DNA of 24,679 nucleotides from JAWLCQ01 sp041687095 (GCA_041687095.1 JAWLCQ010000059.1:1-24679), one strand, 5' to 3'; numbered from the stretch's first letter, positions 15,492-23,589 are shown. Notes: generated by a model from the letters alone, not told the origin. Made by a program: numbers and translations.

Positions 15492-17141
15492 TTACCAGAC
15501 CAGGAACCGGCGGCTGTCGAGCCCGCGCGGGGCGGCCTCGGAGAAGTTGCGGTCGTAGAGGAACCCAAAGCCGTACGAGAAGCGGAAGGCGTTGCGGAAG
15601 ACGGCCAGGAACGGCGCGCGCCAGTTGGTCCCGATGGCGACGACGTCGTCGGGCTTGAGGAACAGGTCGGGCCTCTCCCCGCGGAAGATGGCCTCGACGT
15701 CCAGGGGGATGATCTCCTGCTGGTTGCCCTCGAGGCGGCGGATGAGGTAGGAGTTCTCGGGCCAGGCCAGGTTCCCCAGGTTCCCCCCGGCCGCCAGGGC
15801 CTGCACGATGGTGACGCGGCGGTTGGTGAGGGTGTACACGCCGGGGCGGGCGATCTCGCCCATCAGGTAGAACTCGCCCGTCGGGGGCGAGGGGATGCGG
15901 ATGATGTCGCCGTTGCGGACGACGATGTTGTACCGCGCCTCCCCGTTGACCAGGGCGGGGTAGTTGATGGCGATGATCCGCATCTGGTCCCCGGGCTGGG
16001 CGTCGTTCCAGCCCCAGGGGTCGTCGGCGGTCGGGGGCGCGGTGGGCGCGTCGGGCTGTTCAGGCCCGGCGGGGCCGCGGGCGGTGGGCGCCGCGGGCGC
16101 GGTGGGCGCGGTGGGCGGCGGGGAGTCCTCCCCGTCCACGCGGATCCAGCGGCCCCCGGAGAAGATGAAGCGGCTGGACTCGGGGGCCGGATCGGGCAGG
16201 TCGTCGGTGCCCGCCGGGTCGTCCCCGCCCGACCCGCCGGCGGCGGTCTCGGCGTAGCGGAGGTGCGAAAGCGAAACGGGCGGGCGGGCGTGGGCGCCCA
16301 GGGCGGTGTCGAGGTCCGACCCCGCCGACCCCAGCACGCTCGTGCCCGGGGGCACCTCGGGGGGCAGCTCGGGCAGGGCCTCGGGGGGGGCGGGCGGCAG
16401 GAGCGGACCCGCCTCGGGCGCGTCGCCCACCGGGGTGAGGGCGGCCGGGCGGAAGACGTAGATGTACTGCGTCTGGTGCTCGGGGATCCCCCCCGCCAGG
16501 GCCAACGCCTCCAGGAGGCGCATGTTGTTGCCGAGGAGCTGGTACTGCCCGGCCCGGCCGGCCCCGATGAGCGAGAAGCGATTGTTCCGCTTGGCGAGGA
16601 TGGCGACGGCGACGCGGGGGGAGCGGAGGACGTTGCGGCTGTAGGCGTCGATGACGCGGTCCTTGAGCTGCTGCTGCGTCAGGCCCGCCACGACGAGGCG
16701 GGACTCGAGCAGGGGCAGGTCGATCCGCCCGCTCTCGGTGATCTCGCGCGTCAGCACCTCCTCGCGCCCCTCCTGGAGCAGGTCCCAGACGGTGATCTGC
16801 ACCACGTCGGTGGGCCCGAGGATGTAGTCGGTGTCCGCGTAGGCGAAGTCCACGTCGGAGGGCGGCTCGGCGTTGGGGAGCATCTCGGTCGTCTCATCGA
16901 CCATCGAGGCGCTCGTGAGGATGGGGCGGATGGACGACCGCGTGGGGCCGCGGATGACGTCGCTGGGATTGAACCAGCGATCGTGCGCCACCTTCAACTG
17001 GTTGTCATTCCACTCGGCCCACTCCTGGCAGCCGCTCAGCAGCCCCCCCGCCGCCACCAGCGCGACGACTGCCAGCGCCCGAGCGGCCGGGCCGCGGACG
17101 AAACCCCATGCACGTGACTGATCCTTTGGATACGCGGCCAT
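15492..17141 (-). CDS. Wza-like polysaccharide export lipoprotein (Poly_export/SLBB)
   Basis: A 549-residue outer-membrane exopolysaccharide export protein. The lipobox LLSGC places the lipidated Cys at residue 38. A Poly_export domain spans about 103-185 (YILGPTDVVQITVWD), with a first SLBB-like segment to about 230 and a second at about 422-500 (GEFYLMGEIARPGVYTL). Between them lies a long Pro/Ala/Gly-rich insert (about 232-385) not usual in the family. The start at 17141 is preferred because GGAAGG lies 7 nt upstream; a second ATG 15 nt further up would put the ribosome-binding site inside the coding sequence. This is the first long gene of the EPS operon. A possible 38-codon ORF ends 4 nt before it. 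Confidence 0.92.
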   Translation of the reverse strand: MAAYPKDQSRAWGFVRGPAARALAVVALVAAGGLLSGCQEWAEWNDNQLKVAHDRWFNPSDVIRGPTRSSIRPILTSASMVDETTEMLPNAEPPSDVDFAYADTDYILGPTDVVQITVWDLLQEGREEVLTREITESGRIDLPLLESRLVVAGLTQQQLKDRVIDAYSRNVLRSPRVAVAILAKRNNRFSLIGAGRAGQYQLLGNNMRLLEALALAGGIPEHQTQYIYVFRPAALTPVGDAPEAGPLLPPAPPEALPELPPEVPPGTSVLGSAGSDLDTALGAHARPPVSLSHLRYAETAAGGSGGDDPAGTDDLPDPAPESSRFIFSGGRWIRVDGEDSPPPTAPTAPAAPTARGPAGPEQPDAPTAPPTADDPWGWNDAQPGDQMRIIAINYPALVNGEARYNIVVRNGDIIRIPSPPTGEFYLMGEIARPGVYTLTNRRVTIVQALAAGGNLGNLAWPENSYLIRRLEGNQQEIIPLDVEAIFRGERPDLFLKPDDVVAIGTNWRAPFLAVFRNAFRFSYGFGFLYDRNFSEAAPRGLDSRRFLVW

Positions 17142-17145
17142 TCGG

Positions 17146-17262
17146 TTACCTTCCATGCAGCGAACCTGCCGCCCCGGCGCCGTCCCGCTCCATGCGAGGG
17201 CGCACGACGACTGCGCACCCCTGCGCCGCCGCGCAGAAGTGCCTGCAGAAGTTATCGGTCAT
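17146..17262 (-). CDS. Possible 38-residue upstream (leader) ORF of the EPS operon
   Basis: A short ORF starting MTDNFCRHFCAAAQGC and ending 4 nt before the export-protein ATG. It has GGAG 6 nt upstream of its start, and its last codons contain the GGAAGG ribosome-binding site of the next gene, so it could couple translation. It has three Cys in the first 16 residues (positions 6, 10 and 16). No homolog is known to me and a chance ORF is quite possible. Confidence 0.28.
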   Translation of the reverse strand: MTDNFCRHFCAAAQGCAVVVRPRMERDGAGAAGSLHGR

Positions 17263-17475
17263 CCTTTTCTCCATCTGAATGAAATATCAGCACTTGGCGA
17301 TGGCGCCCCCGGCCGGTCCGGCCGTCCGCGGGCCGCCGAACCGACCGCGCCGCACCCTATGCTACGCCGCACGCTCCCCGCGGGATCGCGCGTAGCGACG
17401 ATCCTAGCAAAAAGCATGTCGTCGAATCCATGTTCCTTGACGAAAACGAAGCCGCGCCCCAAACCCCCGCCCCAA

Positions 17476-17544
17476 GTGCGAGCGACGCTCCCCGCGCGAA
17501 TGACGCCCCAAGCGCGAGCGTTGGGGGTCTCCTGACCCCCAACG
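17476..17544. repeat. REP-like unit copy 1 with terminal hairpin
   Basis: A 50-bp unit (17476-17525) that recurs at 17700-17749 with 5 mismatches. It runs into a perfect hairpin, CGTTGGGGGTC (17519-17529) and GACCCCCAACG (17534-17544), with a TCCT loop. It lies in the 606-bp gene-free stretch 17263-17868 between the EPS operon and secDF. Confidence 0.72.
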
Positions 17545-17667
17545 TCCCGGAACGTCAACGGGTGCTTCCGCGCCAGCGTTATGGCGGCGCGTCGGTCGCG
17601 GCGGCCGCCGCCGCGAAGGGGGCGCTCCAACGGCGCTGACGCGGAGGCGTCCCTCACTCCTCCAAGA

Positions 17668-17777
17668 CGCCGGGGGTCAGGAGACCCCCGGCGCAGGAGG
17701 TGCGCGCGACGCTCCCCGGGCGAACGACGCCCGAGGCGCGAGCGTTGGGCGTCAGGAGACCCCCGGTGCAGGAGGTG
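17668..17777. repeat. REP-like unit copy 2, hairpin and 27-bp direct repeat
   Basis: Contains a perfect hairpin, CGCCGGGGGTC (17668-17678) and GACCCCCGGCG (17683-17693), the second 50-bp unit (17700-17749), and a 27-bp direct repeat (17676-17702 and 17751-17777, one mismatch). The GGGGGTC/GACCCCC core is the same as in copy 1, with the loop in the opposite orientation. This is a compact REP cluster, not a CRISPR array. Confidence 0.72.
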
Positions 17778-17790
17778 GGGGCGAGGCGCG

Positions 17791-17834
17791 CGCCCGGACG
17801 ATGCGATGCTCGGGAGCGTCGCATCGTCCGGGCG
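17791..17834 (-). terminator. Strong 16-bp hairpin downstream of secDF
   Basis: Perfect arms CGCCCGGACGATGCGA (17791-17806) and TCGCATCGTCCGGGCG (17819-17834) around a 12-nt loop that can itself pair (GCTC/GAGC). It begins 34 nt after the secDF stop codon, where a terminator is expected. No U-run is seen, which is common in GC-rich genomes. Confidence 0.66.
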
Positions 17835-17868
17835 GCGGAGGCTCGGTGTCGGCCCGCGGGGAGGGCCG

Positions 17869-20800
17869 TTACCGGGTGGCCGTCGTGGTGGGGCTGGCGT
17901 CCGGGACGGTGGTCTTGGCGGTGATGGCCTCGCGGAAGCCCAGCAGCAGCGGGGCGGCGATCGCCACCGACGAGTACGTCCCGAACAGCACGCCCGCCAG
18001 CAGGGCGAAGCTGAACGCGTGGATGCCCGTCCCGCCCCAGATGTACATGACCAGGATGACGACCAGCGTCGTGCCCGAGGTCAGCATCGTTCGCGACAGC
18101 GTCTGGTTGACCGAGGCGTTGATGACCTGCGGGGTCACCACCGCCAGGCGCCCGCGGTTCTCACGGATGCGGTCGAAGACGACGATCGTGTCGTTGACGG
18201 AGTACCCGATGATCGTCAGGATCGCCGCCACCATCGCCAGGTCGATCTTGAACGCGTCGATCCCCAGCAGCGAGCCCAGGAACGTGCGGTGCAGCCAGTT
18301 GGACACCGCCACCAGGCCCAGGACGATGAGGACGTCGTGGACGAGGCAGACGACGGCCGCCAGGCCCCACTGGGCGGACCCGAAGCGGAACCACAGGTAC
18401 AGGACGATGGCGAAGCAGGAGAGGATGACGGCGACGATGGCGAGCTGGGCGGCCTCCCCGGCGATTTCGGCGTCGAAGTTGACGACGGTGATGGCCTCCT
18501 CGCGCTGCAGGGGGTTCTGCACGCCCCACTGCAGGGCGGCCCGCTCGAAGCCCTGCTGGGCCGTGGGCGTGGCGCGGACGGAGGCGTCGGTGGGGGTGAC
18601 GAAGACGAGGAACCCGGTGTAGGCCCCGTCCTGCGCCTGCGTGAGCCCGATGACGTCGATGGCGTCGATGCGCTCGTCGTCGAAGTCGGGCTGGAGGCGC
18701 ATGTCGCTGATCCGCCGGCGGTACTCGTCCACCGTCAGGGCGGGCTCGACGTTCTGCACCACCATCACCACCCCGCCCTCGTAGTCCTCCAGGGCCAGGG
18801 CCGGGTTCGCCTGGCGGGCGAGCGTGGGCGTCACCCACGTCACGCCCGAGGGGGCCAGGTCCGCCCCCAGGGGGTTCGCCTCGCCCGCGCGGGGCGTGAG
18901 GAGATCGAACTCCGACCGCGTCTGCGTCTGCAGCGACGTCCCGAACGCCTCCCCCAGCGCCCGGCGGACTTCGTTCCAGTTCGTCTCGGTCGTCGAGATC
19001 TGGTAGGTCAGCGCCGGAAGGGCCTCCAGCTCGGCCCCGGCCAGCGGCTCGTTGTCCCCCCCGCTGAGGAGGCCGAAGACCTCCTCCCGACCCGGGTGCA
19101 CCGCGAGCCACTCCTGGAGCGTGACCTCCTGGTTGTTGTCGCGGTCGTAGACGCGGAGGAACTCGACGCGGTCGGCCTCGTTGAAAACGGTCTCCACGAT
19201 GGCCGTCGCGGCGAGCTTGTCCAGCCCCTCCCGCTGGGCCGTGGCGCGGAAGGCCTGGCGGACGTTGTCGTCATCGGGCAGGGCCCCGGCGACGAGGGCG
19301 TCGCGCTCGAAGGCGATCGTCGCCTTCGTCCCCGCCGAGAACTCGATGCCCCAGATGTTGTTGCCCTGCCAGAACAGCGACACGACGCCCAGGACGATCA
19401 TGGCGGCCGAGAGGCCCCAGAAGAAGTACCGCTTGGACATCCAGTTGACGTTCGGGACGCCCACCAGCTTGAGCATGCCCAGGGGCTTCTTGAGCAGCCG
19501 GGCGTCCAGCAGCGCCTGGAAGATCCAGCGGGTGACGAGCAGGGCGCTGAAGAGGCTGAACAGCACGCCCAGGCCCAGCGTGATGGCGAACCCGCGGACC
19601 TCCTCCGTGCCCACCCATCCGAGGATCAAGCAGGTGATGAGGGTGGTGAGGTTGGCGTCGAAGATCGCGCTGAACGCCCGCTCGTAGGCGTTCTTCAACG
19701 CCATCCGCACCGACTGGTTCTTCGCCTGCTCCTCGCGGAGGCGCTCGAAGATCAGCACGTTGGCGTCGACCGCGATGCCGATGGTGAGGATGATGCCCGC
19801 GATGCCCGGGAGCGTGAACGACGCGTCCAGGAGGCTCATGGCCCCCAGGACCAGGATCAGGTTGAACAGCAGCGCCGCGTTGGTGATCAGCCCCGCCAGG
19901 AGGTAGTACACCAGCATGAAGGCCCCGACGGCGATGAGGCCCCAGACGGCGGCCTGGATCCCCTTCTCCTTGTTCACCTCCCCGATGCCCGCCCCGAAGG
20001 TGTTCTGCACGACGGGGTTGGGGTCCAGCCGCCCCGGGAGCGACCCGGCGTCCAGCGTGCGGACCAGCTCCAGGACCTCGTCCTGCGTGAACCGCCCCGT
20101 GATGACGCCCCGCGAGGAGATCGCCGACTGGATGTACGGGGCGGAGTACACCTCGTTGTCCAGCAGGATCGCCATGGGGCGCTTGAGGTTGGAGGCCGTC
20201 AGGTTGGAGAAGATCAGCGCCCCGGCGTCGTTGAACTGGAAGCCCACGGCCGGCTGGCCGCGATCGTCGCGGTCGGGGAACGCCTGGTCCAGCCGCCAGC
20301 GGGTCTGCCCGGGGATCTGGAGCATGGAGAGCTGGGGGTCGTTGGAGAGCAGGACGTAGGTGCGGCCCTCGTAGTCGTCCTGGATGAGGTGCTCAAAGCC
20401 GCTGGGGTCGTTGAGGGCGAACCACGCGTAGGGCAGGCCGCGCTTGAGGACCTCGGCGGGCCCGCGCTCCGCGAGCAGCTCGCGGTACTGGCGGACCTCC
20501 TCGGGGCGCAGGACGATCTGGTTCTCGCGCTCCCCCGCGGTGACGGGGGCGATGCGGAACTCGAGGACGCCGGCCTTGGCGATGAGGCGCTGGAGGTCGG
20601 CGGGCTCCTCGAGGCGCTGGCGGAGGTTGGCCCACTGGGTGTAGAGTTCGGCGACGCGGTCGATCTGCTCGACGCGGGTGGGGTGGGACTGGCGGAGTTC
20701 GGCGAGGCCGTCGGCGTAGAGGCGGTTGCGGCGGTCGATCTCGGCGGGGTCGCGTTCAAGGGCCTTCTCGCGCGGGGGCAGGTAGTTGCGGAGGACGCCC

Positions 20801-21483
20801 TCGAGGCGGGCCTGGGTGAGGTTGCGGTCGTAGAGGCGCGAGCGTTGCAGGGCGAGGGCGGCCTGGGCGTCCTTGACCTGGTTCTCGGCGGCGGCGATGG
20901 CGGCGTTGAGGTCGGCGATGGCCTCGGGGGCCGCGTCGGGGGGCAGGGCCTGGAGCTGGCCCTGGAGCTGGAGGAGTTCGGCGCGGGCGGCCTCGACGCC
21001 GTCGGCGGCGTCGGCGGCGGCCCCGAGGGCGTCGGTGAGGGCCGCGTCGCCGCGGGCGACCTCGGCGATCCGGGCGGCGCGCTCATCGGGGGCGGCGCGG
21101 AGGACGCGCTGCACGTCGCTGGGGCGGAGGTTGCCCTGCTCCAACTGGTCCAGCGCGAGCTGGTAGGCGCGGCGGGCGGCCTGCGAGGCGGGGCTGCTCG
21201 CGGGCATGCGGACCTCGATGCGGTTGGACCCGATGGGCCGCCACTGGATGTTCAGCAGGCCGCGAGGGTCGATCCGCTCCTTCAGGACGCGGATGATCCG
21301 CTGGGGCAGGTCGCGGGCCTCGTCGGCGACGCCCTCGGGGGTGCGGATCTCGAAGATCATCGTGTGCCCGCCGGCGAGGTCAATGCCGGCCTTGAGGCCC
21401 TTGGCATACACCATCCACAGGCAGATGATGATGGGCAGGAACACGAACAGGGCAAACTTCAGGAGGAGGTTCTTTGTGTTCAT
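17869..21483 (-). CDS. secDF: SecD-SecF fusion, protein translocase accessory subunit
   Basis: A 1204-residue fusion of SecD and SecF. It uses the proton-motive force to complete protein export through SecYEG. SecD: TM1 (8-27), D-L-x-G-G motif IDLAGGH (34-40), P1 domain, and TM2-6 (about 525-680) with IAVDANVLIFERLREE. SecF: its own TM1 follows NWMSKRYFFWG, with a periplasmic domain and the signature DTIVVFDRIRENRGRL. Two additions are unusual: a helical, coiled-coil-like insertion of roughly 195 residues (about 100-295) inside P1, and, in the SecF periplasmic domain, an EF-hand-like loop DRDNNQEVTLQE (780-791). No yajC is adjacent. A promoter-like TTGACC-17-GAGAAT lies 119 nt upstream, and a hairpin terminator follows. 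Confidence 0.95.
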   Translation of the reverse strand: MNTKNLLLKFALFVFLPIIICLWMVYAKGLKAGIDLAGGHTMIFEIRTPEGVADEARDLPQRIIRVLKERIDPRGLLNIQWRPIGSNRIEVRMPASSPASQAARRAYQLALDQLEQGNLRPSDVQRVLRAAPDERAARIAEVARGDAALTDALGAAADAADGVEAARAELLQLQGQLQALPPDAAPEAIADLNAAIAAAENQVKDAQAALALQRSRLYDRNLTQARLEGVLRNYLPPREKALERDPAEIDRRNRLYADGLAELRQSHPTRVEQIDRVAELYTQWANLRQRLEEPADLQRLIAKAGVLEFRIAPVTAGERENQIVLRPEEVRQYRELLAERGPAEVLKRGLPYAWFALNDPSGFEHLIQDDYEGRTYVLLSNDPQLSMLQIPGQTRWRLDQAFPDRDDRGQPAVGFQFNDAGALIFSNLTASNLKRPMAILLDNEVYSAPYIQSAISSRGVITGRFTQDEVLELVRTLDAGSLPGRLDPNPVVQNTFGAGIGEVNKEKGIQAAVWGLIAVGAFMLVYYLLAGLITNAALLFNLILVLGAMSLLDASFTLPGIAGIILTIGIAVDANVLIFERLREEQAKNQSVRMALKNAYERAFSAIFDANLTTLITCLILGWVGTEEVRGFAITLGLGVLFSLFSALLVTRWIFQALLDARLLKKPLGMLKLVGVPNVNWMSKRYFFWGLSAAMIVLGVVSLFWQGNNIWGIEFSAGTKATIAFERDALVAGALPDDDNVRQAFRATAQREGLDKLAATAIVETVFNEADRVEFLRVYDRDNNQEVTLQEWLAVHPGREEVFGLLSGGDNEPLAGAELEALPALTYQISTTETNWNEVRRALGEAFGTSLQTQTRSEFDLLTPRAGEANPLGADLAPSGVTWVTPTLARQANPALALEDYEGGVVMVVQNVEPALTVDEYRRRISDMRLQPDFDDERIDAIDVIGLTQAQDGAYTGFLVFVTPTDASVRATPTAQQGFERAALQWGVQNPLQREEAITVVNFDAEIAGEAAQLAIVAVILSCFAIVLYLWFRFGSAQWGLAAVVCLVHDVLIVLGLVAVSNWLHRTFLGSLLGIDAFKIDLAMVAAILTIIGYSVNDTIVVFDRIRENRGRLAVVTPQVINASVNQTLSRTMLTSGTTLVVILVMYIWGGTGIHAFSFALLAGVLFGTYSSVAIAAPLLLGFREAITAKTTVPDASPTTTATR

Positions 21484-21601
21484 GGCGTCGCTTTATCCGT
21501 CGGTCCGCGCGCGGGAAGCCCGCGCGAAATGCTGGCCCCGGCGGGGGGCTGTCGTGCCCGCCCGCCGGAAGCGTCCGGTTCCCAAGACAATAGAACTGCC
21601 C

Positions 21602-21630
21602 ATTCTCCGTCCCAAGCCCCATTCGGTCAA
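21602..21630 (-). promoter_or_regulatory. Candidate sigma70-type promoter of secDF
   Basis: On the minus strand TTGACC (21630-21625, 5 of 6 matches) and GAGAAT (21607-21602, 4 of 6) are separated by exactly 17 nt. This lies in the 291-bp spacer between parB and secDF, 118 nt before the secDF ATG. Confidence 0.42.
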
Positions 21631-21774
21631 GTAAAACTGCCGGGGGCTCGATGGCCGGGAGCGACCTTCTGTTCTGGTAGAAGAGGTAACCGCTCACGGA
21701 ACGGGGCCCCGGTGTGGACGCCAGCCTCAAACCGCATGCTGTTCGCGGCTTGGGGGTGCGGCGGTGCGGGGGGC

Positions 21775-22776
21775 TCAGCTTTCGAGCCTCGCCCCCAGGG
21801 CCGCCACGATGTGGTCGAAGTCGTCCAGGGAGTAGTAGTCGATGACGATGCGGCCGGAGTTCTTCGCCCGCCCGGGGCGGATGGCCACGCGCGTGCCGAC
21901 CGTGCGGGTGAGCTGCTCCTCGACGTCGACGAGGTACGGGGGCCGTGGCGGCCGGGGCCGGGCGGGTGCGCGGGGCTCGGGGTCGGGCTCGGCGACGATG
22001 GCCTCGAGTTCGCGGACGGACAGGCCGTCCTCGATGACCTCCAGGGCGAGGGCCTTCTGGCGGTCGCTCTGCCCGGCGAGGCCGGCGAGGACCTTGGCGT
22101 GGCCGAAACTCAGGGTCCCGGAGGCGATGAGGAGGGGAAGTGGATCAGGTAAGTCTAGTAACCGCAAGTAGTTAGCGACAGTCGCCCTCGCCTGCCCCAG
22201 CTTCTCGGCGGCATCGGCCTGGGTGAGGGAGAACCGCTCCATGTACTCGCGGTAGGCCGTGGCGCGCTCGATGGGGTTGAGGTCGGCGCGGTGGATGTTC
22301 TCGACGAGGGCCCACTCGAGCATCTCCTGGGGGGTGGCCTGGCGGAGGACGCAGGGGACGGTGGCGAGGCCGGCGCGGCGGGCGGCGCGGAGGCGGCGCT
22401 CCCCGGCGATGAGGACGTAGGGGGTCGTGGCGTCGGGGCCCGAGGCGCGGGCGATGAGGAGGGGCTGGAGGATGCCCTGCTGGGCGACGCTGGCGGTGAG
22501 TTCGGCGAGTTCCTGCTCGGTGAACTCGCGGCGGGGCTGGTAGGGGTTGGGGGCGATGTCGCCGACGGGGACCTCGGAGGGCCGCGGGTCCGGCGCGGCC
22601 GGGGGAGGCGCGGCGGCGGCGGCGGCCGGGGCGTCCGGGGCGGGCGCTGCGCCCGCGGGCGGGGCGTCCGTCGGGGGCGCGGGCGGCGGCGCCGGGGCGG
22701 AGGCGGAGGTCGAGATCAGGCTGGAGAGCCCACGGCCCAGGCGGGGCCGTGGCGGAGTACCCTTTTCGGAGGCCAT
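21775..22776 (-). CDS. parB: Chromosome partitioning protein ParB
   Basis: A 333-residue ParB. It loads at parS, switches to a DNA-sliding clamp with CTP and works with ParA and SMC in origin segregation. The N-terminal RLGRGLSSLI (12-21) is the ParA-interacting motif. An Ala/Pro-rich linker (about 22-66) is followed by the CTP-binding domain with GERRLRA (125-131) and ENIHRADLNPIE (159-170), the parS-reading helix-turn-helix (about 183-206) and the C-terminal dimerisation domain (from about 285). Start 22776 is chosen because AAGGAG stands 7 nt upstream; an ATG 6 nt earlier is too close to it. The frame is open for a further 200 codons upstream but across parS and non-ParB-like sequence. No parA is adjacent. 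Codons 199-213 are strikingly AT-rich. Confidence 0.96.
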   Translation of the reverse strand: MASEKGTPPRPRLGRGLSSLISTSASAPAPPPAPPTDAPPAGAAPAPDAPAAAAAAPPPAAPDPRPSEVPVGDIAPNPYQPRREFTEQELAELTASVAQQGILQPLLIARASGPDATTPYVLIAGERRLRAARRAGLATVPCVLRQATPQEMLEWALVENIHRADLNPIERATAYREYMERFSLTQADAAEKLGQARATVANYLRLLDLPDPLPLLIASGTLSFGHAKVLAGLAGQSDRQKALALEVIEDGLSVRELEAIVAEPDPEPRAPARPRPPRPPYLVDVEEQLTRTVGTRVAIRPGRAKNSGRIVIDYYSLDDFDHIVAALGARLES

Positions 22777-22819
22777 TCGCATGCTCCTTCGCGGACGGGG
22801 GGCGGGGCAGGGACACGGA

Positions 22820-22835
22820 TGTTCCACGTGGAACA
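22820..22835. promoter_or_regulatory. parS centromere site
   Basis: TGTTCCACGTGGAACA, a perfect 16-bp palindrome matching the bacterial parS form TGTTNCACGTGNAACA. It lies 43 bp upstream of the parB start, a common place for an origin-proximal parS, so it may also autoregulate parB. Confidence 0.9.
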
Positions 22836-22839
22836 CGTT

Positions 22840-23545
22840 GTACCATCGCCGGGGCGGGGGATGCAAGGGCGTTCGCCGCCGCCGGGCTGGTTCCGCACGG
22901 CCGGGGGCGCGGGGCCAAACCCCGCTACCCGCGGGGGGGGGGGAGAAGTCGAACGCATCGAGGTACCTCCAGCCCTTCGCAAAGGGCCGTGTCTCACGCC
23001 TCCATGGCGTGAAGGGTGTACGGACGTCGACGGTTCCCGGACGACAGGCCACCGCAAAACGTAAGGGCTGAGACGACTCGGGGCCTACAACGCCGTGAGT
23101 GCCCAATCCTCGTCGATGGACCTGAAGTGCGAGCTGGTCTGTGGTGGAGCCCCCTGTGGTCCCGTCCGCGTGATAACGAGCTAGTACCACGGTGCGCGGT
23201 TCATCTGCAAGCGAGAGCGTTGGGTTCAGGTAACTCGGCGAAATCTTAGGATGATTCGTCTCGTCGGGAGGCCGAGGGACTTGTCGCATTTTGAAGTGCG
23301 GCGCCCGGAGGGAATGTGGGGCAAGGTATGCTGCCCCGGTCGACATCGGGAGGTCGAAGTCCAAGGAGGAGCGCGACCGGCCATTGATGTGGGCCACGGT
23401 CACCAGAGCCACGGTTGGGCTACTGCCGGGCCCTGCAGTGACTGCTCCATCGGCTGTGGCCGATAGCCTTGCCGCGCTCGAGCACCCGTCTCCCCCGACG
23501 CCCTGACGGCGCTCCCGGCGACCCTCGATCGGATTTCACGAAACC
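22840..23545. other. Gene-free, lower-GC stretch; possible structured RNA fragment
   Basis: No convincing gene on either strand. The first part has a G-run (22931-22943) and two small hairpins (22972-22987 and 22994-23012). From about 23,050 to 23,480 the base composition drops and stop codons appear in most frames. GTGCG at 23128, GCGAGAGCGTTGGG at 23211-23224 and the following GGTAACTCGGCGAAATC remind me of the 5' domain of group II introns, but no reverse transcriptase or domain V is seen. A 71-codon plus-strand ORF (23251-23466) is not credible as a gene. The region sits where parA would be expected. Confidence 0.3.
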
Positions 23546-23589
23546 GAGCTTTTTCAGCCAAAGCTCTCCGCTTTACCAACGGTAAAGCG
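23546..23589. terminator. Tandem hairpins downstream of the 23611-24342 gene
   Basis: Two adjacent hairpins: GAGCTTT (23546-23552) with AAAGCTC (23560-23566), and CGCTTTACC (23569-23577) with GGTAAAGCG (23581-23589). The second begins 21 nt beyond the stop of the minus-strand gene. They could terminate it, although no long U-run follows the larger hairpin. Confidence 0.48.

Noticed and set aside
17581..22152. A plus-strand open frame of about 1500 codons opposite secDF and parB
   Set aside because: Mirror of GC-rich coding on the minus strand; no domain, and it crosses terminators and spacers.
22777..23412. N-terminal extension of ParB by about 212 residues
   Set aside because: The frame is open only by chance: it crosses parS, has no ParB-like sequence, and AAGGAG 7 nt before 22776 fixes the start.
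23251..23466. 71-codon plus-strand ORF as a gene
   Set aside because: No usable ribosome-binding site spacing, unusual composition, and it lies in the putative structured-RNA stretch; more likely spurious.
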